From Motiliproteus sp. MSK22-1 (GTDB taxonomy: Bacteria > Pseudomonadota > Gammaproteobacteria > Pseudomonadales > Balneatricaceae): a stretch of 64,000 nucleotides of DNA. Positions within the stretch are counted from its first letter, which is position 1. Each line of letters starts with the position of its first letter. Positions 1 through 8,859 of the stretch are shown here, one piece after another. Location: positions 434,001-498,000 of the forward strand of contig NZ_MIEQ01000044.1 in assembly GCF_001968815.1 (NCBI RefSeq). Reading direction: 5' to 3'. The position numbers and the translations under genes are program-made. The notes under the pieces are model-generated. The model saw only the letters and a list, made by a program, of their open reading frames with translations. It did not search any database and was not told where the DNA came from.

Positions 1-1
1 T

Positions 2-1051
2 ATGCAAACACGCAAGCTTATTCATGTTGTCAGCTGCCACGCTGAAGGAGAAGTGGGTGATGTTATTGTCGGTGGTGTAGCTATTCCTCCAGGAGAAACC
101 ATCTGGCAGCAGTCACGCTGGATAGCCAACGATCAGACCCTGCGCAATATTGTCCTCAATGAACCTCGGGGCGGTGTGTTTCGCCACGTCAATCTACTGG
201 TACCGGCAAAGAACCCGAAAGCCCAAATGGGCTGGATTATCATGGAACCCGAGGATACACCGCCGATGTCAGGCTCCAACAGTATCTGTGTCTCCACTGT
301 ACTGCTTGAAACCGGAATAATTCCCATGCAGGAGCCAGAAACCCACATGACCCTGGAACCTCCAGCGGGGCTGATTGAGGTAATTGCCGAATGTAAGAAT
401 GGCAAAGTAACAACGGTAAGGGTGCGTAATGTCCCCTCCTTTGTTGACAAGATGGATGCGGTTATTGAAGTCAGTGGACTTGGCACCCTAAGGGTGGATA
501 CTGCTTATGGGGGGGACAGCTTTGTCATTGTTGATTCCAAAGAGCTAGGCTTTTCCATCACTCCCGATGAGGCCCGGGACATTGCTGAAACAGGCATCAG
601 AATCACCAACGCTGCCAATGAACAACTGGGATTCACGCACCCGGAAAACCCGGAATGGAAGCACATTTCCTTTTGCCAGATTGCTGCGCCTCTGGAACAG
701 GAAGCGGGAGTCTGGCTGGGCCGTAATGCGGTCTCTATTCAGCCCGGAAAACTGGACCGCTCTCCGACAGGCACCGGTTGTTCGGCCCGGATGGCATTAC
801 TTCAGGCAAAAGGAATACTCAAGGCTGGTGATCAATTCATTGGCGAGTCTGTTATCGGTTCCCGATTTCACTGCCGTATCGATGGCATCACCAGAGTAGG
901 TGATCGTGAAGCCATTTATCCTGTCATCTCTGGTCAGGCCTGGATCACCGGCACCCACCAACTTATGGTTGATCCAACAGACCCCTGGCCTGAAGGCTAT
1001 CGGGTTTCTGATACCTGGCCGCGCTACAAGGGTAATAAACTAAGCAAGTAA
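2..1051 (+). CDS. Proline racemase superfamily protein, trans-3-hydroxyproline dehydratase-like
   Basis: A 349-residue proline-racemase-fold protein. The family acts on the alpha carbon of proline or hydroxyproline with two facing acid/base residues. Here the first position is Ser90 (context MSGSNS) and the second Thr256 (context [10 protein letters not shown]), where true racemases and 4-hydroxyproline epimerases have Cys and Cys. A Thr at the second site is known from trans-3-hydroxy-L-proline dehydratases, so dehydration to pyrroline-2-carboxylate is more likely than epimerisation; this is inference. The conserved substrate-site stretch DTAYGGDSF lies near residue 166. It heads a cluster with a transporter, a D-amino-acid-oxidase-like flavoprotein and a Cys/Cys paralogue at 3607. 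The ATG at base 2 fits the family N-terminus, but only one upstream base is visible, so the start and ribosome binding site cannot be checked. Confidence 0.85.
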   Translation: MQTRKLIHVVSCHAEGEVGDVIVGGVAIPPGETIWQQSRWIANDQTLRNIVLNEPRGGVFRHVNLLVPAKNPKAQMGWIIMEPEDTPPMSGSNSICVSTVLLETGIIPMQEPETHMTLEPPAGLIEVIAECKNGKVTTVRVRNVPSFVDKMDAVIEVSGLGTLRVDTAYGGDSFVIVDSKELGFSITPDEARDIAETGIRITNAANEQLGFTHPENPEWKHISFCQIAAPLEQEAGVWLGRNAVSIQPGKLDRSPTGTGCSARMALLQAKGILKAGDQFIGESVIGSRFHCRIDGITRVGDREAIYPVISGQAWITGTHQLMVDPTDPWPEGYRVSDTWPRYKGNKLSK

Positions 1052-1246
1052 TAACGAGGAATAAACAGGTCCGATCGCAGCTGATTCTGACGTATCACAA
1101 ACAACAGAGCTATCAATAAGGTCACTGTTATTCAGGTTCCTCAGATCGCCATTAATAAGATAATGATTACTAACTGAATAACGACAGATAAGATACCTGC
1201 TGGTTTGAAATACTACGATGACCGGCCAAAAGCCAGGAGGCAATGA

Positions 1247-2176
1247 GTGCTGAATAACTTAGCTACAAGCAATATTCTCTCAAAACCAGCATTACCGGCG
1301 CTGTTTGTCGTTCTGATCTGGGGCTTTAACGTGGTGTTTATGAAGATAGGCCTGACAGATATGTCGCCCCTGCTCTATACCGGTATGCGATTCACACTGC
1401 TGAGTTTGTTGTTATTGCCGTTCCTTCGGATTCCACGAGAACTCCTTCGGCAGGTTATTGTTATCGCCCTGGTGATGGGGATAGGTCACTTTTGCCTGCT
1501 AAGTATCGGCATCAGCTACGTGGACAGCGTCGTAGCGGGGTTAATCCTGCTACTGGGAGCCCCGTTGTCTTCATTACTGGCGTTTATTTTTCTTAATGAA
1601 CGGCTGCGTTTGCTGCAGATACTGGCAGTCGTAATTGCAGGGTTTGGGGCGACTGTTCCAACGTTGCTACAGGAGTCCATCGATATCAAGGCAGGTGCAT
1701 TATTGATTCTGTTCTGTGTACTGATGTGGGCATTGGGCAATTTGCAAATACGGAAATTAAGCAGCCTACCTATTTTGACTCTTCAATTCTGGATCGGCTT
1801 TATCAGTGCCCCTCTGTGCTTTCTCGCATATTGGCTTAATCCAGATGACCGTTCAATCGCTGATCAACTCACTACTGAGAGCATTCTGTCACTTCTCTAT
1901 GTTGTCTCCTGCTCCTCCATTTTGGGGTATGCCATTTGGTATCAGCTGATTAACCGGCACGGAATAAACTCGGTGGTGAATTACATTCTGCTACAACCAG
2001 TCATCACCCTGATTGCCGGTTATTGGTTATTGGCAGAACTGATGACAGAGCTGCAGATGATCGGTGCTGCTGTAACTCTACTTTCCATGTGGGGGTTTTA
2101 TCAGGTCGGTAAAACAGGCTCATTGAACAAGATTAAAAACCCAAGTGACAGCCAAATAACCAAGAAGGTTCTATGA
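1247..2176 (+). CDS. EamA/DMT family transporter
   Basis: A 309-residue inner-membrane protein with about ten hydrophobic segments and the two-fold EamA repeat typical of drug/metabolite transporters. The opening motif LIWGFNVVFMKIGL and the GAPLSSLLAFIFLNERL segment are characteristic. The start is the GTG at 1247, placed six bases after a perfect AGGAGG (1235-1240); the ATG four bases earlier runs straight into a stop. The last four bases overlap the next gene (ATGA), so it is co-transcribed with the flavoprotein. Its place between two hydroxyproline-type enzymes suggests it moves an amino acid or a related breakdown product, but the family does not tell direction or substrate. Confidence 0.85.
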   Translation: MLNNLATSNILSKPALPALFVVLIWGFNVVFMKIGLTDMSPLLYTGMRFTLLSLLLLPFLRIPRELLRQVIVIALVMGIGHFCLLSIGISYVDSVVAGLILLLGAPLSSLLAFIFLNERLRLLQILAVVIAGFGATVPTLLQESIDIKAGALLILFCVLMWALGNLQIRKLSSLPILTLQFWIGFISAPLCFLAYWLNPDDRSIADQLTTESILSLLYVVSCSSILGYAIWYQLINRHGINSVVNYILLQPVITLIAGYWLLAELMTELQMIGAAVTLLSMWGFYQVGKTGSLNKIKNPSDSQITKKVL

Positions 2177-3477
2177 GAAACTTAAACTCTGATATAGCCA
2201 TCGTAGGCGGTGGTGTAATCGGCGCCAGCTGCGCCTTCGCACTTCAGCAATCAGGCCTGAGTGTACATCTGTTGGAACGAGAAGCGCCGGGGTCAGGTGC
2301 ATCATCGGGAAATGCCGGACACCTCGCTTCTGAACAGGTTTTACCATTGGCCTCTTCGGATATGCTGTTGCAATTACCCAGGATGATTGCCGATCCTCTC
2401 GGCCCGTTACGAATAGACTGGCGTTACTTGCCGCAGATTACCCCCTGGATGCTCAGACTGGTCGCTAATATGCTACCCGCCGCGTATAAACGAAGCACCG
2501 ATGCTCTGTCTGCACTCAATAGCGCGAGCCTGGGAGCCTGGTCCGATTTACTGGGTTCCATTGAACGAACAGACTTAATCAAGGTTGAAGGCTCTTTTCT
2601 GGCCTATGAAAAGCAACAGACCCAAGCCGCCCTGCTGGCCCTTATGGATAAGCTATCTCCCCATCAGATCCCGGTTACTCACATCAACGCTAAGCAGTTA
2701 CTGGAACGCGCGCCGGAACTAAGTCCAAACCTGCTTGGCGCTCTGGAGTTTTCTGCCACAGGCCATGTGACAAATCCGCTTAAGCTGGTAGAAGTACTGA
2801 TAGGGTCCGCTCAGCAAAGAGGCATGGTCTACGAACAAGCCGATATAATCGGCGGCCAGTTAACGGATGAGGGGGTAGAGCTTCATAGCAGCAATGGCTC
2901 GCTTCGCTGCCGGCATGTGCTGATTGCCAATGGGGCTTACGCCAAGCCTCTGGTAAAGGCACTGACCGGCGTAAAAGTACCTCTGGATACAGAACGAGGC
3001 TACCATCTGATGCTTCCTCATGAAGAGCAGGCCCTGCCATTCCCTGTCACGTCAGCAGAAAGACGCTTTATCATGACACCGCTGGAAGGAGGCTTGAGGC
3101 TGGCTGGCACCGTCGAATTTGCCGGGCTTGAAAAAGAAGCGGATATGCGCCGTGCCCACATGCTGGAGCAGCATGCCCAGGCATTATTCGGGAGGCCGCT
3201 GGACTGTCGTGACGCGACCCCCTGGATGGGACGTCGCCCTTCGTTACCCGATTCGCTGCCGGTTATTGACCGTACCGGTCCAAAAGGACAGGTTCTGCTG
3301 GCTTTCGGACACCAACATCTGGGGCTGACCCAGGCTGCCATTACCGCTCAGTTGATTCTACAGCTCTATCGACATGAAACAGCCAGTATTGACCTTAAAC
3401 CGTATCAACTAGCCCGGTTCGGAAGCAGCGCACCTTTACATCTGCCAACCGAATCAATCCTGTCTAATCAAGGATGA
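2173..3477 (+). CDS. DadA-like FAD-dependent D-amino acid (D-hydroxyproline) dehydrogenase
   Basis: A 434-residue flavoprotein of the DAO/DadA family. The N-terminus carries the FAD-binding Rossmann motif IVGGGVIGAS (residues about 9-18) followed by the acidic end of beta strand 2 in LLERE. The C-terminal part holds the second FAD contact region (LLAFGHQHLGLTQA). Enzymes of this family oxidise D-amino acids to imino acids and feed electrons to the membrane. Between two proline-racemase-family genes the obvious substrate is cis-4-hydroxy-D-proline, the product of the epimerase at 3607, giving pyrroline-4-hydroxy-2-carboxylate. That assignment comes from gene context. The start codon overlaps the transporter stop. 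Confidence 0.85.
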   Translation: MRNLNSDIAIVGGGVIGASCAFALQQSGLSVHLLEREAPGSGASSGNAGHLASEQVLPLASSDMLLQLPRMIADPLGPLRIDWRYLPQITPWMLRLVANMLPAAYKRSTDALSALNSASLGAWSDLLGSIERTDLIKVEGSFLAYEKQQTQAALLALMDKLSPHQIPVTHINAKQLLERAPELSPNLLGALEFSATGHVTNPLKLVEVLIGSAQQRGMVYEQADIIGGQLTDEGVELHSSNGSLRCRHVLIANGAYAKPLVKALTGVKVPLDTERGYHLMLPHEEQALPFPVTSAERRFIMTPLEGGLRLAGTVEFAGLEKEADMRRAHMLEQHAQALFGRPLDCRDATPWMGRRPSLPDSLPVIDRTGPKGQVLLAFGHQHLGLTQAAITAQLILQLYRHETASIDLKPYQLARFGSSAPLHLPTESILSNQG

Positions 3478-3606
3478 CAGCGATGGTACAGAATACTCCT
3501 TCCTGAAAAAAAGCAAGCAGCCTATAAACCTGATATAAACCGTTGTCTGTAGGGAAATTTCGTTAAACAGGCCGATTTTAAAGAAAATATTTACAAGGAA
3601 TTTAAC

Positions 3607-4608
3607 ATGAGAGAAGGCACCTTTTTCTGCATCGACGCCCATACTTGTGGCAACCCGGTGCGCCTGGTTGCGGGTGGTTATCCAGCCCTGGAAGGCGAGA
3701 CCATGAGTCAAAAACGTCAGTTCTTTTTGCAGAACTTTGACTGGATTCGCCGCGCTTTAATGTTTGAGCCCCGAGGGCACTCAATGATGTCCGGTGCTAT
3801 TGTTTACCCACCCTGCTCCGCAGAAGCAGACGCAGCGGTGCTGTTTATTGAAACCAGCGGCTGTTTGCCCATGTGCGGTCACGGAACAATCGGAACCGTG
3901 ACCGCAGCGATAGAGAACGCCATTATCCGACCCCGCACTCCCGGACAACTGATTCTGGATGTACCAGCAGGAAGAATTCGTATTGAATATCAACAAAATG
4001 GAGCCAAAGTAGAAAAGGTCAGAATTTTCAACGTAGCTTCCTATCTCGCCCACAGCGAAGTTGCTGTTAATATTCCAGGGATGGGAGAACTCATAGTGGA
4101 TGTGTCCTATGGCGGAAATTTTTACGCCATTATTGACCCTCAAAAAAATTATGCCGGACTTGAAGAATTCAGTGTCGATCAGATCCTTAGCCTAAGTCCG
4201 GTGGTGCGCAGAATTGTCGATGACGTTGTCGACGCTGTGCATCCTGAAGATCCGACCCTGTGTGGTGTATCCCACGTTCTATGGACCGGTAAACCGACCA
4301 AACCTGAAGCTCTGGCCCGAAATGCAGTTTTTTACGGTGATCGGGCAATAGACCGCTCCCCCTGTGGGACCGGTACCAGCGCTCGTATGGCTCAGTGGGT
4401 TGCCAAAGGAAAATTGAATATTGGAGACCAGTTCGTTCACGAGAGTATCATTGGCAGCCTGTTTGAGGGACGCGTTGAATCAGCCACCAGCATCGCAGGT
4501 CAACCCGCAATAATGCCAAGCGTTCAGGGTTGGGCTCGGGTCTTTGGCCATAACACCATCTGGGTTGACAGTGAGGACCCCTACGCCCACGGTTTCGAAG
4601 TAAAATAG
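3607..4608 (+). CDS. 4-hydroxyproline 2-epimerase / proline racemase family
   Basis: A 333-residue member of the proline racemase family with both catalytic cysteines in place: Cys90 in MCGHGTIG and Cys253 in DRSPCGTGTSAR. This Cys/Cys pattern is that of proline racemase and 4-hydroxyproline epimerase; the N-terminal IDAHTCGNPVRL motif is also classical. The likely reaction is interconversion of trans-4-hydroxy-L-proline and cis-4-hydroxy-D-proline, which the DadA-like enzyme just upstream would then oxidise. An AAGGAA ribosome site precedes the ATG. A 129-bp gap separates it from the flavoprotein gene, so it may have its own promoter. Specificity for 4-hydroxyproline rather than proline is inferred from neighbours. 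Confidence 0.88.
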   Translation: MREGTFFCIDAHTCGNPVRLVAGGYPALEGETMSQKRQFFLQNFDWIRRALMFEPRGHSMMSGAIVYPPCSAEADAAVLFIETSGCLPMCGHGTIGTVTAAIENAIIRPRTPGQLILDVPAGRIRIEYQQNGAKVEKVRIFNVASYLAHSEVAVNIPGMGELIVDVSYGGNFYAIIDPQKNYAGLEEFSVDQILSLSPVVRRIVDDVVDAVHPEDPTLCGVSHVLWTGKPTKPEALARNAVFYGDRAIDRSPCGTGTSARMAQWVAKGKLNIGDQFVHESIIGSLFEGRVESATSIAGQPAIMPSVQGWARVFGHNTIWVDSEDPYAHGFEVK

Positions 4609-4659
4609 GTCCTAACTGAATAAGGCTGTCAGATAAACTGATAATCAACGCCGCTGGGG

Positions 4660-4690
4660 CTTGCGATCGGCACTTATTGGGTCGATCGCA
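4660..4690. promoter_or_regulatory. Perfect 9-bp inverted repeat upstream of GntR gene
   Basis: TTGCGATCG at 4660-4668 is matched by CGATCGCAA at 4682-4690 with a 13-base loop. There is no following T-run, so it is not a good intrinsic terminator. It lies between the epimerase stop and the FCD regulator start and could be an operator for that regulator or an mRNA stem-loop. Confidence 0.4.
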
Positions 4691-4773
4691 ACAAGGATAT
4701 TCCCTTTATCCCTCGATGACCTGATACAATTCCAGAATCTCACACAGTTCTAGTCACCGGTCACACGCTATTT

Positions 4774-5466
4774 ATGAATAAAGGATCTGGCACAGTTTAC
4801 AAAACACGCACCCAGATGGTTGCCGACATACTGAGAGAAAAAATCCTCTCTGGGGAAATCGTCGCAGGTGAAGCGCTACGGCAAGATGCAATAGCCAAAG
4901 AATTTGATGTTAGCCGCATCCCGGTAAGGGAAGCCTTATTGCAACTCGAAGCTCAGGGGCTTGTTCATTTCGAAGCACATAAGGGTGCAACAGCAACAGA
5001 GCTGTCACCAGCAAAAGTGAACGAGTTATTCGAATTAAGAGCTCTGGTAGAATGTCATGTGCTGGAGAACGCTATAGAGAACATGACCGATCAGGATTTC
5101 GATGCAGCCAGTAAGATTTTGCATGACTTTGAAGCAGCCGTTGAAAGTGGTACTCAGATAGAAACATGGAGTGATCTTAACTACGCTCTGCACGCCGCTT
5201 TGTACGAACCGGCTGAAATGCCGCAGGCTATGGAAATTATTAAGAGCCTGAACATCAAATCTGACCGTTATATCCGCTTACAGCTTCTATTCACAACAGG
5301 AATTGATAAGGCCGAAAAAGAGCATAGTGAACTCCTTTCCTTATGTAAGAAACGTGACAAAGCCGCCGCAACCACTTTGCTGAAAAAACACATTCTGGAA
5401 GCCGGTCAAGCCATTCATGATCTGCTGACTCAGCAACAACTTATGCACTCTACCGCCGGTAAGTAG
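4774..5466 (+). CDS. GntR family transcriptional regulator, FCD subfamily
   Basis: A 230-residue regulator. Residues about 10-75 form the GntR winged helix (ILREKILSGEIVAG, then AKEFDVSRIPVREALLQLEAQGLV). The rest is a helical FCD ligand-binding domain opening with ELFELRALVECHVLE. FCD regulators commonly sense small carboxylates and repress catabolic genes nearby, so the natural targets are the hydroxyproline genes just upstream. It lies 165 bp after the epimerase in the same direction. The effector is unknown. Confidence 0.88.
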   Translation: MNKGSGTVYKTRTQMVADILREKILSGEIVAGEALRQDAIAKEFDVSRIPVREALLQLEAQGLVHFEAHKGATATELSPAKVNELFELRALVECHVLENAIENMTDQDFDAASKILHDFEAAVESGTQIETWSDLNYALHAALYEPAEMPQAMEIIKSLNIKSDRYIRLQLLFTTGIDKAEKEHSELLSLCKKRDKAAATTLLKKHILEAGQAIHDLLTQQQLMHSTAGK

Positions 5467-5520
5467 CGATTAAGACCTAACCGGAGAAGGTGAAAAAGGA
5501 ACTATCAGCGAAAGGAACTA

Positions 5521-6435
5521 TCAGTGAGAGGATGGCTCCCAGTAAGGCTCCTCTCCACCAAACTGTTCAATTAAAAAATCCACAAAAACCCGCACTTTTG
5601 CAGGTAAGTATTCCCGTTCAGGAAAAACAGCATATAGGGTTTTATCCGCTATCTGATAGGACTCAAATAGATTTATCAGTCGCTTTGCCTTAAGGTCAGG
5701 CCCGGCAACGAACGTTGGTAAGCGCCCAATGCCCGTTCCTGCACGTACTCCCTCAAGCAAGGCTTCACTGTTGTTAACCTGATAATTACCAGAAACCTGA
5801 ATAGAAGTGGTTTCCTTGTTATTCGTTAATGTCCACTCTTTGGCATCAGTTGAATAACTGTATAAAAGGCAGTTGTGGTCGCGAAGCTCATCCACTGTCT
5901 TTGGTCGCCCCTCACGGGCAACATATTCAGGTGAAGCTACAATAACATGGCGGCAAGGAGCCAACTTCCGTGCGATTAAAGCTGAATCAGGTAATTCTCC
6001 AGCACGAATGGCCAAATCAAATCCCCCCCCAACCAGGTCCACCATCTGATCATCCATGACCAAATTGATTTCCAGTTTCGGAAAACGCTCAAGAAATACA
6101 GGAATAACAGGCGCCACATGCAGTCGGCCAAATGACATAGGGACATTAATTCGCAGCCGCCCCTGAGGCTCGCCCTGCAGCTCTGTTACCGCGTCTTCCG
6201 CTTGAGCCGCCGTAACCATCACTTGAGAAGCAAGCTCATAATAACGCAGTCCCGCTTCCGTTAAGCTGAGCTTGCGGGTTGTTCGATGCAGTAGCCTCAC
6301 TCCGAGCTGATCTTCTAACTGAGTAATACGTTTACTGACAGCTGACTTGGACACACCCAGCTTTCTTGCTGCAGGAGAAAAGCCACCCGTTTCAATAACA
6401 GCGACAAAAATGGGTATTGCACTAAAACCTTTCAC
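5521..6435 (-). CDS. LysR family transcriptional regulator
   Basis: A 304-residue LysR-type regulator: helix-turn-helix at residues about 15-60 (FSPAARKLGVSKSAVSKRITQLEDQLGVRLLHRTTR), then a periplasmic-binding-like effector domain. The sequence style (LLHRTTRKLSLTEAG, INVPMSFGR) matches the large AaeR/DsdC-neighbouring group that controls efflux or redox genes. The start is a GTG at 6433-6435 with GGAGCTG just upstream. It is divergent from the VOC protein gene at 6603, its most likely target. Confidence 0.9.
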   Translation of the reverse strand: MKGFSAIPIFVAVIETGGFSPAARKLGVSKSAVSKRITQLEDQLGVRLLHRTTRKLSLTEAGLRYYELASQVMVTAAQAEDAVTELQGEPQGRLRINVPMSFGRLHVAPVIPVFLERFPKLEINLVMDDQMVDLVGGGFDLAIRAGELPDSALIARKLAPCRHVIVASPEYVAREGRPKTVDELRDHNCLLYSYSTDAKEWTLTNNKETTSIQVSGNYQVNNSEALLEGVRAGTGIGRLPTFVAGPDLKAKRLINLFESYQIADKTLYAVFPEREYLPAKVRVFVDFLIEQFGGEEPYWEPSSH

Positions 6436-6602
6436 GACAGCTCCTCTACATAGGTCTGCCCTATCCAGTCAAACCGTTTCAACAGCAATCCTAGCCTTTT
6501 TGTTTACTTTATCTCAACAATATTTTTCCTTGAAACCTGATTATCTCTCTATACGAAACGTATTAGGATGTACTCAACAAAACATCCAGGAGGAAACAAA
6601 AA

Positions 6603-7022
6603 ATGGTTCGATTGGAACACGCCAACCTACTGGTAACCAGTATCCCTGCAACGTTGAGGTTTCTGCAAACTGCATTTCCCCATTGGCACATCCGTGGAGA
6701 GGGGAAAGTAGTCAGTCACGGAAGGGAACGAGACTGGCTGCACTTGGGGGATGATGATTATTACCTGACATTAAACAATGGGGGTGAAGGAGAGAACAGA
6801 CAACTGTCCGGCCATAACCCCGGCCTGGCTCATCTGGGTTTTGTTGTCGATGATCTCGACGGGGTTATCGATCGACTCACCAATAAAGGCTACAAAATAG
6901 ACATCACAGGAACCGCCCACCCGTTCAGAAAAAATGTCTACTTTGTTGATCCAGCAGGTTTTCAATTTGAATTTGTTGAGTACCTCAGTGAAGTACCCAG
7001 CGAGAAAAATCTGTACTTATAA
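6603..7022 (+). CDS. VOC (glyoxalase/bleomycin-resistance) family protein
   Basis: A 139-residue single-domain VOC protein. It opens MVRLEHANLLVTSIPATLRF, the usual first beta-alpha unit with a metal-ligand His, has an LAHLGFVVDDLDG second unit, and ends with YFVDPAGFQFEFVEY, which carries the typical C-terminal metal-binding Glu. Members include glyoxalases, dioxygenases and binding proteins; the exact reaction cannot be read from sequence. An AGGAGG at 6589-6594 precedes the ATG. It is divergent from the LysR gene, and an NTF2-like protein follows. Confidence 0.85.
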   Translation: MVRLEHANLLVTSIPATLRFLQTAFPHWHIRGEGKVVSHGRERDWLHLGDDDYYLTLNNGGEGENRQLSGHNPGLAHLGFVVDDLDGVIDRLTNKGYKIDITGTAHPFRKNVYFVDPAGFQFEFVEYLSEVPSEKNLYL

Positions 7023-7142
7023 ATTGGCAACTCTGTACTTATAAAAACAACGGTGACATTCGGCTAATCCAAACCCGATCGCCTTAACTAATAACCCCGA
7101 GTCTATAACCCCCCAGATTTACAACAATAAACAGGAGCTCTC

Positions 7143-7496
7143 ATGGACAGTCAGGAATATATCAACAAACTGTACCGTATCGTCGATGACAAGAATGCAA
7201 ATGCTTTATCCGGTTTTTTGGCCGACAACGTTCGTTTTGTGTTCGCCAATGCAGATCCAATCACAGGAAAAGAGGCCGTGATCGCAGCTAATGAAGGCTT
7301 CTTTGCCAGTATCAGCAGCATGTCCCATACTATTGAAAATGTCTGGGCAGCAGGTGAAGATTTGATCTGTGACGGTCAGGTTCAGTACACACGGCTGGAC
7401 AACAGTCATCACTCGGCAACATTTGCCACGATTCTTAAGGTGAAAGATGACCGAATTACGGACTATCGTATTTATGCTGATGTGTCTGGGCTTTAG
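7143..7496 (+). CDS. SnoaL-like / NTF2-fold protein
   Basis: A 117-residue NTF2-like protein: N-terminal helix (QEYINKLYRIVDDKNANALSGFLADNVRFVF) followed by the curved sheet with TGKEAVIAANEGFF and IENVWAAGEDLICDGQVQY. Such proteins are small ligand-binding cones or isomerases and cyclases. An AGGAGCTC ribosome site lies just before the ATG. It is 120 bp after the VOC gene and may be co-transcribed with it. Function beyond the fold is not predictable. Confidence 0.8.
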   Translation: MDSQEYINKLYRIVDDKNANALSGFLADNVRFVFANADPITGKEAVIAANEGFFASISSMSHTIENVWAAGEDLICDGQVQYTRLDNSHHSATFATILKVKDDRITDYRIYADVSGL

Positions 7497-7562
7497 CTGA
7501 TGCCATTGCAATGATGACAAATTCAACATCACAGCAAAGTAAAAGCCACACCAGTAAAAGCA

Positions 7563-7595
7563 TCAAAAAGAAGAGCCGCTAACGGGATGCGGCTC
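7563..7595 (-). terminator. Intrinsic terminator of the monooxygenase gene
   Basis: Read on the minus strand, GAGCCGC (7595-7589) pairs with GCGGCTC (7579-7573) around a nine-base loop and is followed by TTCTTTTTG. The first stem arm overlaps the TGA stop of the monooxygenase. Confidence 0.7.
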
Positions 7596-8757
7596 ATCCA
7601 ATGGGTAAACCTGTCGCCCATCCCTTAGCCATACCTTCAACCACAGCACGATAATCGGTACGCAAACTGTTTTGATTACGTTCTGAGCAATAGTCAGGAT
7701 CAGTATTGAATATGGATGAGGCCAGTTTTCGTGCACCTAACGTAATACCAGTGGTTTTTGATGCCCGAATATCTGTAAACCGTTCTAACACTGCTTGTAA
7801 CGGCTGACCAGTCTTCAGACATTGAACTAAATGCCACGCATCTTCCAGCGCCTGACAGGCTCCCTGGCCCGATGTTGGCAGTGGCGCATGAGCCGCATCG
7901 CCGATTAATAACACATTATCACGGTGCCACACATCAACGGGTTCAAGGTCATGAACATAAATCTTATTAATACGCGATTGCGGAGTTCCTTTGATGATCG
8001 CTGTAATCGGGTCCGGCCAACCTTCGAACAGGGCAGTTAAATCATCCTTATAAGTAGCAGGATTACGGTTGCCAGTTTTCGTTGAAACCACGCCTCCTGC
8101 CCAATATGCCTTTCGATCAGTGATTGGAACTATGCCAAATCTCTCCCCCAGCCCCCAATAATCGAACACCGATAGGTCAGAGAAACGCCTGTCATCTGAT
8201 TCGTACACCCCTATCCAGTTAATAAACCCCTGATAAACAGGCCTGTTATCACCATGGACATATTGGCGCGTCATAGAATTCATACGCCCCTCAGCCCCAA
8301 TAACCAAGTCGGCAATAAGGCTTTCACCGTTGTCGAAACATAGCTGCGTTTTCCCCTTCTCAATAGGTTCAATCGCCGTAGCCATACAACCATATTGAAG
8401 ACTGATATCCAGTGCAGCCATCCTACGAAGCAAAAGACTCATCAGCTCAGAACGTAAAATGGAGAAACTGGGATACCCCATCAACCGGTTTAGTTGTTTA
8501 ATATCCAATGAGCCCAGTGATTCACCTCGCTGAGTCATACGCTTCATCATCGGCGGCATACCTGACACCGATGCGACCTGGTCCAAGATTCCCAGATCAT
8601 CAAGAACGAAAGAGGCATTAGGCCAGCAAACGATACCGGCACCAATATCAGTGGTAGAAGAATTCCTTTCATAGACTTCCACCTCAAAGCCATTTTGTTT
8701 TAAAGCAATGGCTGCACTAAGCCCCGCAACCCCACCGCCAAGAACCGCCACTTTCAA
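7594..8757 (-). CDS. FAD-dependent aromatic-ring monooxygenase-like protein
   Basis: A flavoprotein of the salicylate/4-hydroxybenzoate hydroxylase group, about 387 residues. It shows the dinucleotide motif VAVLGGGVAGLSAAIALKQNG at the very N-terminus, a central VIGAEGRMNS-type second FAD motif, and LLIGDAAHAPLPTSGQGACQALED, the GD motif that binds the FAD ribityl chain. These enzymes use NAD(P)H and O2 to hydroxylate an aromatic or similar ring. I place the start at the TTG at 8755-8757 because AGGAGA lies six bases upstream and the protein then begins directly with the first beta strand; the frame stays open to 8808. The MarR gene lies just upstream in the same direction with a shared palindromic operator type, suggesting ligand-induced expression. 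Confidence 0.82.
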   Translation of the reverse strand: MKVAVLGGGVAGLSAAIALKQNGFEVEVYERNSSTTDIGAGIVCWPNASFVLDDLGILDQVASVSGMPPMMKRMTQRGESLGSLDIKQLNRLMGYPSFSILRSELMSLLLRRMAALDISLQYGCMATAIEPIEKGKTQLCFDNGESLIADLVIGAEGRMNSMTRQYVHGDNRPVYQGFINWIGVYESDDRRFSDLSVFDYWGLGERFGIVPITDRKAYWAGGVVSTKTGNRNPATYKDDLTALFEGWPDPITAIIKGTPQSRINKIYVHDLEPVDVWHRDNVLLIGDAAHAPLPTSGQGACQALEDAWHLVQCLKTGQPLQAVLERFTDIRASKTTGITLGARKLASSIFNTDPDYCSERNQNSLRTDYRAVVEGMAKGWATGLPIG

Positions 8758-8822
8758 TATAATTCTCCTCATACCGCCATTAATATCCGAAAACTTTATT
8801 TTCAACATTAAATACCATGTAT

Positions 8823-8842
8823 TTATATTCCATGGAATCTAT
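8823..8842. promoter_or_regulatory. Putative MarR operator, copy 1
   Basis: TTATATTCCATGGAATCTAT contains the perfect 12-bp palindrome ATTCCATGGAAT. It matches 18 of 20 positions of the perfect palindrome at 9364-9383. It sits between the MarR stop and the monooxygenase start. Confidence 0.75.
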
Positions 8843-8859
8843 TTTTCTAAAAAAAACGA

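Noticed and set aside
133-486. Minus-strand open frame within the first gene
   Set aside because: Shadow of the proline-racemase gene; no ribosome site and no family-like sequence.
3781-4143. 120-codon minus-strand frame inside the 4-hydroxyproline epimerase gene
   Set aside because: Antisense shadow of a clearly coding gene; composition not protein-like.
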